Shown: piece by piece, positions 57,156 to 64,000 of the stretch
Numbering within the stretch: the stretch's first letter is position 1
Layout: every line of letters begins with the position of its first letter
Source of the DNA: Phoebastria nigripes
Taxonomy: Eukaryota; Chordata; Aves; Procellariiformes; Diomedeidae
DNA: 64,000 nt
Assembly (NCBI GenBank): GCA_035582835.1
Contig: JAYKAV010000112.1
Coordinates: 2,239,304-2,303,303, forward strand
Direction of reading: 5' to 3'
Position numbers and translations under genes: made by a program
The notes under the pieces: model-generated
What the model saw: only the letters and a program-made list of their open reading frames with translations
Databases searched by the model: none
Told to the model about the DNA's origin: nothing

Positions 57156-60100
57156 GGAAGAGGTGAAACATTAAAGCTTCCTAGCTTTCCTAGCTTCCTT
57201 TAATATCCTTGCTTTCTTATCTAATTCCTCCTCCCCACACCAGAAATAGCTTGGGGGTAAGGAGGAATTTCTTAGGCTAAGACGTTGCTGACGAAACTGT
57301 GGCTGGCATCAGGAAATTTCATCAGATCCTGTTTGACCAGCAAGTTTATTTAGAGTACAGGTCAGCACTAGAATTGCATTGGAAAGTTTATTTTAAACTC
57401 GGCCATGGAAGAAACCAGCATCCTTCCCATGCTACCGTGAGGTAATGAACAGACTGCCATGGCCATCCCCACTGAGCACCCCTGGTTCGAAGGGAGCGGA
57501 GCCTGTTTGTAGAGACCCGAGAGCCTGCGCTCATGCACCGTCCCCAGGTCCCTTGTACCTCTAAATGAGATTTCTGCGGGACGATTTCTACAGGTGGCCT
57601 TATCACTAGCAGGGATGCAAGCCCGGAGGGATAGTACCTGTGTACACGCATCTCCTGGAGCAGACCCAACTGATCTTGCCATCTCTGAGCACTGGGGCGT
57701 TGTACTTAAGAGAAGGACAACTAAAACCTGCTCTGTTCAGTTCTTTAGAAGCCGTCCTTGAACTTCTGGCCTCTAGCCAGCATAGCTTTTCATGACATGC
57801 CATAGAGCATTAAGAAGTATTACTTCTGTAGTTGGCATTTGAACTGTCTGGCAGGTATCTAGGCTGGTGGTGTGTGCATGTAACTTAACATCCCTTCTCC
57901 CATATTCGACCTTGCTTTTAAGTATTTCTACAAAATATTCTGTTGCTACATATAATGCTGCCTAGGCCCATAAAATCTCCCACGATTCTAATATAGCAAG
58001 AAACCAGTCAAACGGGACATAAGAATTCAACATTTACCTTTATTTCTGTAAGCAAGATTAACATTCCTTCTCTTTAATACTGAAGGAAATGTCAGGGCTT
58101 TTTCTCTTTTGCTTGCTGAATTATAGCAAGTGCGGTGAACGCTCATGCAGCCAGAAAAATAATAACCTGCTCCTGCCTATGATATGGCATCGACCGCTTG
58201 TTGGCATCCTTTCTGCTGCCGATCCACCCGTGCACCGGCTGCTTTGTTTCACTGCCCTGCTCTCTCCACCCTCTGACCAGTTAGCACTCATCTCTTCTCC
58301 ACCCTCCCAGCTCTATTGATAATGTGTTTAACATTTACTTTGATGCTATTCCTTGAGGCTTTTCAAAATTCTTCTTGGAAAGAAGACCATTAAAAAGAAA
58401 CCCTTTGGGGAAAGACAGGGAGGAAAGTTAAAGCAGAAAGGGCATGTGCTTGTGTATAATATACCCCTGTAGGCTTTGTCTTGCTGCAAGCCTGAAGATG
58501 ACTTAATGCAAACCTGTATTGCTGTAAATAGGGAGGAAATATTGTATTCTCCTAAAATACATCTGGGCTAATTCAATAAACCCTGACTTATTGGCTGCTA
58601 CTTGTGCAAACATCTGCATATTAAATCACAATAAATTACTAATGAGCTGTCAGATCAGTAATACAGATATTCCCAAGGCTGAAAGATTGTCTATATATGT
58701 TGTCTATATAGCTTGTCCCTATATGTTTATTTACTGCAGAAGCTACCAGTGTGGACTAGCATAGGCCAAATGGCTCCATGTCTATACACTGTGGAAGAAC
58801 TTAAAGGTGACTTGTAGTAGCTTATAAAATATACTCTAGGATTGTATACTGAGTGTGGCAAGGAGCATGAACTAAAACCGTATTCAGCCCTCACATGCCT
58901 AAAATATGACTTTTCAGTGTTGGTTTTTCCCCAGGTTAAAATTACCTGTGTGCTAATAGGTGATTAATATGTAACACATTTGGCACAAGCAGAATGTGTA
59001 ATTGCATTCAGACAGATTGTTGGGTTTTTTTCCAATGCTATTGAAGACTGCACTCCTTCTAAGCATTTGTAGCTTATCTAGTAATGTTATCTCCCGCACT
59101 TGCATGTTTGGGTGTCTTACTATATGGAGAGTTAGTACCCTATTGCTCCTAGTCTACTAATGCATTGAAGCATCCGTTTAACTTTAAGGTTGAGCTTCAG
59201 ATCTCTGCTGCATCAGGCTCTTTGTTTAAATATGTATTTTTTAGTTTTATGTTGCATATTTTTCAAGATTTCATAAAACTACCCAACATCCCAGTTCTAT
59301 AATCTGCACTAGACACCAACAGGTGTGACTTCAACTTTATCTATCAATACAGTAAAGAATATGTAATACCAGGAAGGACAACTTATTTTTCTTTTTCATC
59401 TTAATTCTTTCCAGTAGCTTTTGTTTAACCTTATATACAAATAACGACACTTTCCTGTGAGATGTTTTCCCATTTTCCAGTTTGGAATGAAATGGATGGT
59501 TTGCATATAATTTTTTAAGTTGAGTGTAAAGGTGTATGGACCTTCAGATTTATATTGGCTTTGCTGTAAATTAATGTTGCTGAAGTAAATGGACACACTT
59601 GAACCTGCAGTGACCTTGTAAAATACTGGTGGCTATTCAGATGAAACTGGGTCTATCTGGATTGGAAGAGGGAAGGGAAATCAGTTCATCTCAAGTTTGG
59701 TAATTTGGTAATTGTTACTGTAAACAGTGTTTTTACTTCTTAGTATGATCACTAGAAGACAATGCATAGCCAGTATTAAACCAGGGCAGATAGATACAGA
59801 CGATAAAGGCAAAGCTTAATCTTGCTAGGATTAGTGACTCTAAATTGATACGACTGAAAAAACATTGAGAAGTGCTGACGTTCGGTGGCTTCAGGGACTA
59901 GCAAAATGCCTTGCTGGTAATTTTCAAAAGTCTTTAGAGACACTGATTGCACCTGGAACCTCTGATTTGATTACCAAAATAAAAAATGTCTACCGTAGTA
60001 GCCTCATCTGTACTTTAATTAAGAGCTTTGTATTTAAATATAACCATCTGATCCCCTGAGGTTATTTTTAAAGTAAGCTTCTGGCAAGGCAGCAGTGTGG

Positions 60101-60487
60101 TGGATTAGGGGCTTGGAATTGAGGAAAAATCATCGTTCAGCATACAGTTTAGAACAATGTGCGCATAAATACAAATACATGTGTACGCAACATCATGTAA
60201 CAAGATACAGGACTGGATTTATTAAAGCCAAATGGAAAGATATTTCCTCTTTTAATATTCTAGATCTCTTTTAATATATGCAATGTCAATATTGCAGTGC
60301 AGCCTGATTCACGTAAGTACCACAATAGCACATCAATCTGATACTGTCCAATGAAAGCTCCATTTTTCGACAGATGTAAAACCAAGTTATCAACTTAGCT
60401 GTCTGCATCTACTACTCCGTCTAACAGTGGCTGTTACGCTTGATGTGGATATATAAGACATATCACCCATCAGCTCACCATTTATCA

Positions 60488-64000
<3,513 letters not shown>

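Overview
This is vertebrate nuclear DNA, almost certainly from a bird. It carries split genes with GT-AG introns, CpG-island promoters, avian-type CR1 LINE copies (with the ATTCTATGATTCTA tail), a few very old MIR-like SINE relics and a low overall repeat load. Scattered single N bases and one run of Ns (22700-23054) show it is a draft assembly.

Two GABA-A receptor subunit genes lie head-to-tail on the minus strand. On the right are the last five coding exons of GABRA5 (alpha-5): 60715-60797, 41638-41781, 35807-35959, 34214-34425 and 32986-33288. They join in one continuous frame of 297 codons, running from just before the Cys-loop through M1-M4 to the stop codon. Its earlier exons lie beyond the right edge. 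On the left are the first three coding exons of GABRG3 (gamma-3): 22438-22490, 18848-18996 and 5508-5575. They join in a continuous frame of 90 codons covering the signal peptide and the start of the ligand-binding domain. Its later exons lie beyond the left edge.

The 10.5 kb between the GABRA5 stop and the GABRG3 start holds the GABRA5 3' UTR, two CpG islands, several simple repeats and an unexplained pair of minus-strand open segments bounded by splice-like acceptors (28894-29637). This order and relative orientation match the mammalian GABRB3-GABRA5-GABRG3 cluster (human 15q11-q13), so GABRB3 is expected off the right edge on the plus strand.

Alpha and gamma subunits co-assemble with beta subunits into pentameric, chloride-conducting GABA-A receptors. 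No third protein-coding gene is recognised. Most long open frames here are GC-rich or repeat-derived artefacts. Nothing in the window is a clearly new system. The points most worth checking are the open segments at 28.9-29.6 kb, an inverted MIR pair at 56.8-57.2 kb, a weak donor before the last GABRA5 intron, a start-stop uORF in the GABRG3 leader, and an intronic CpG cluster at 53.4-53.6 kb.
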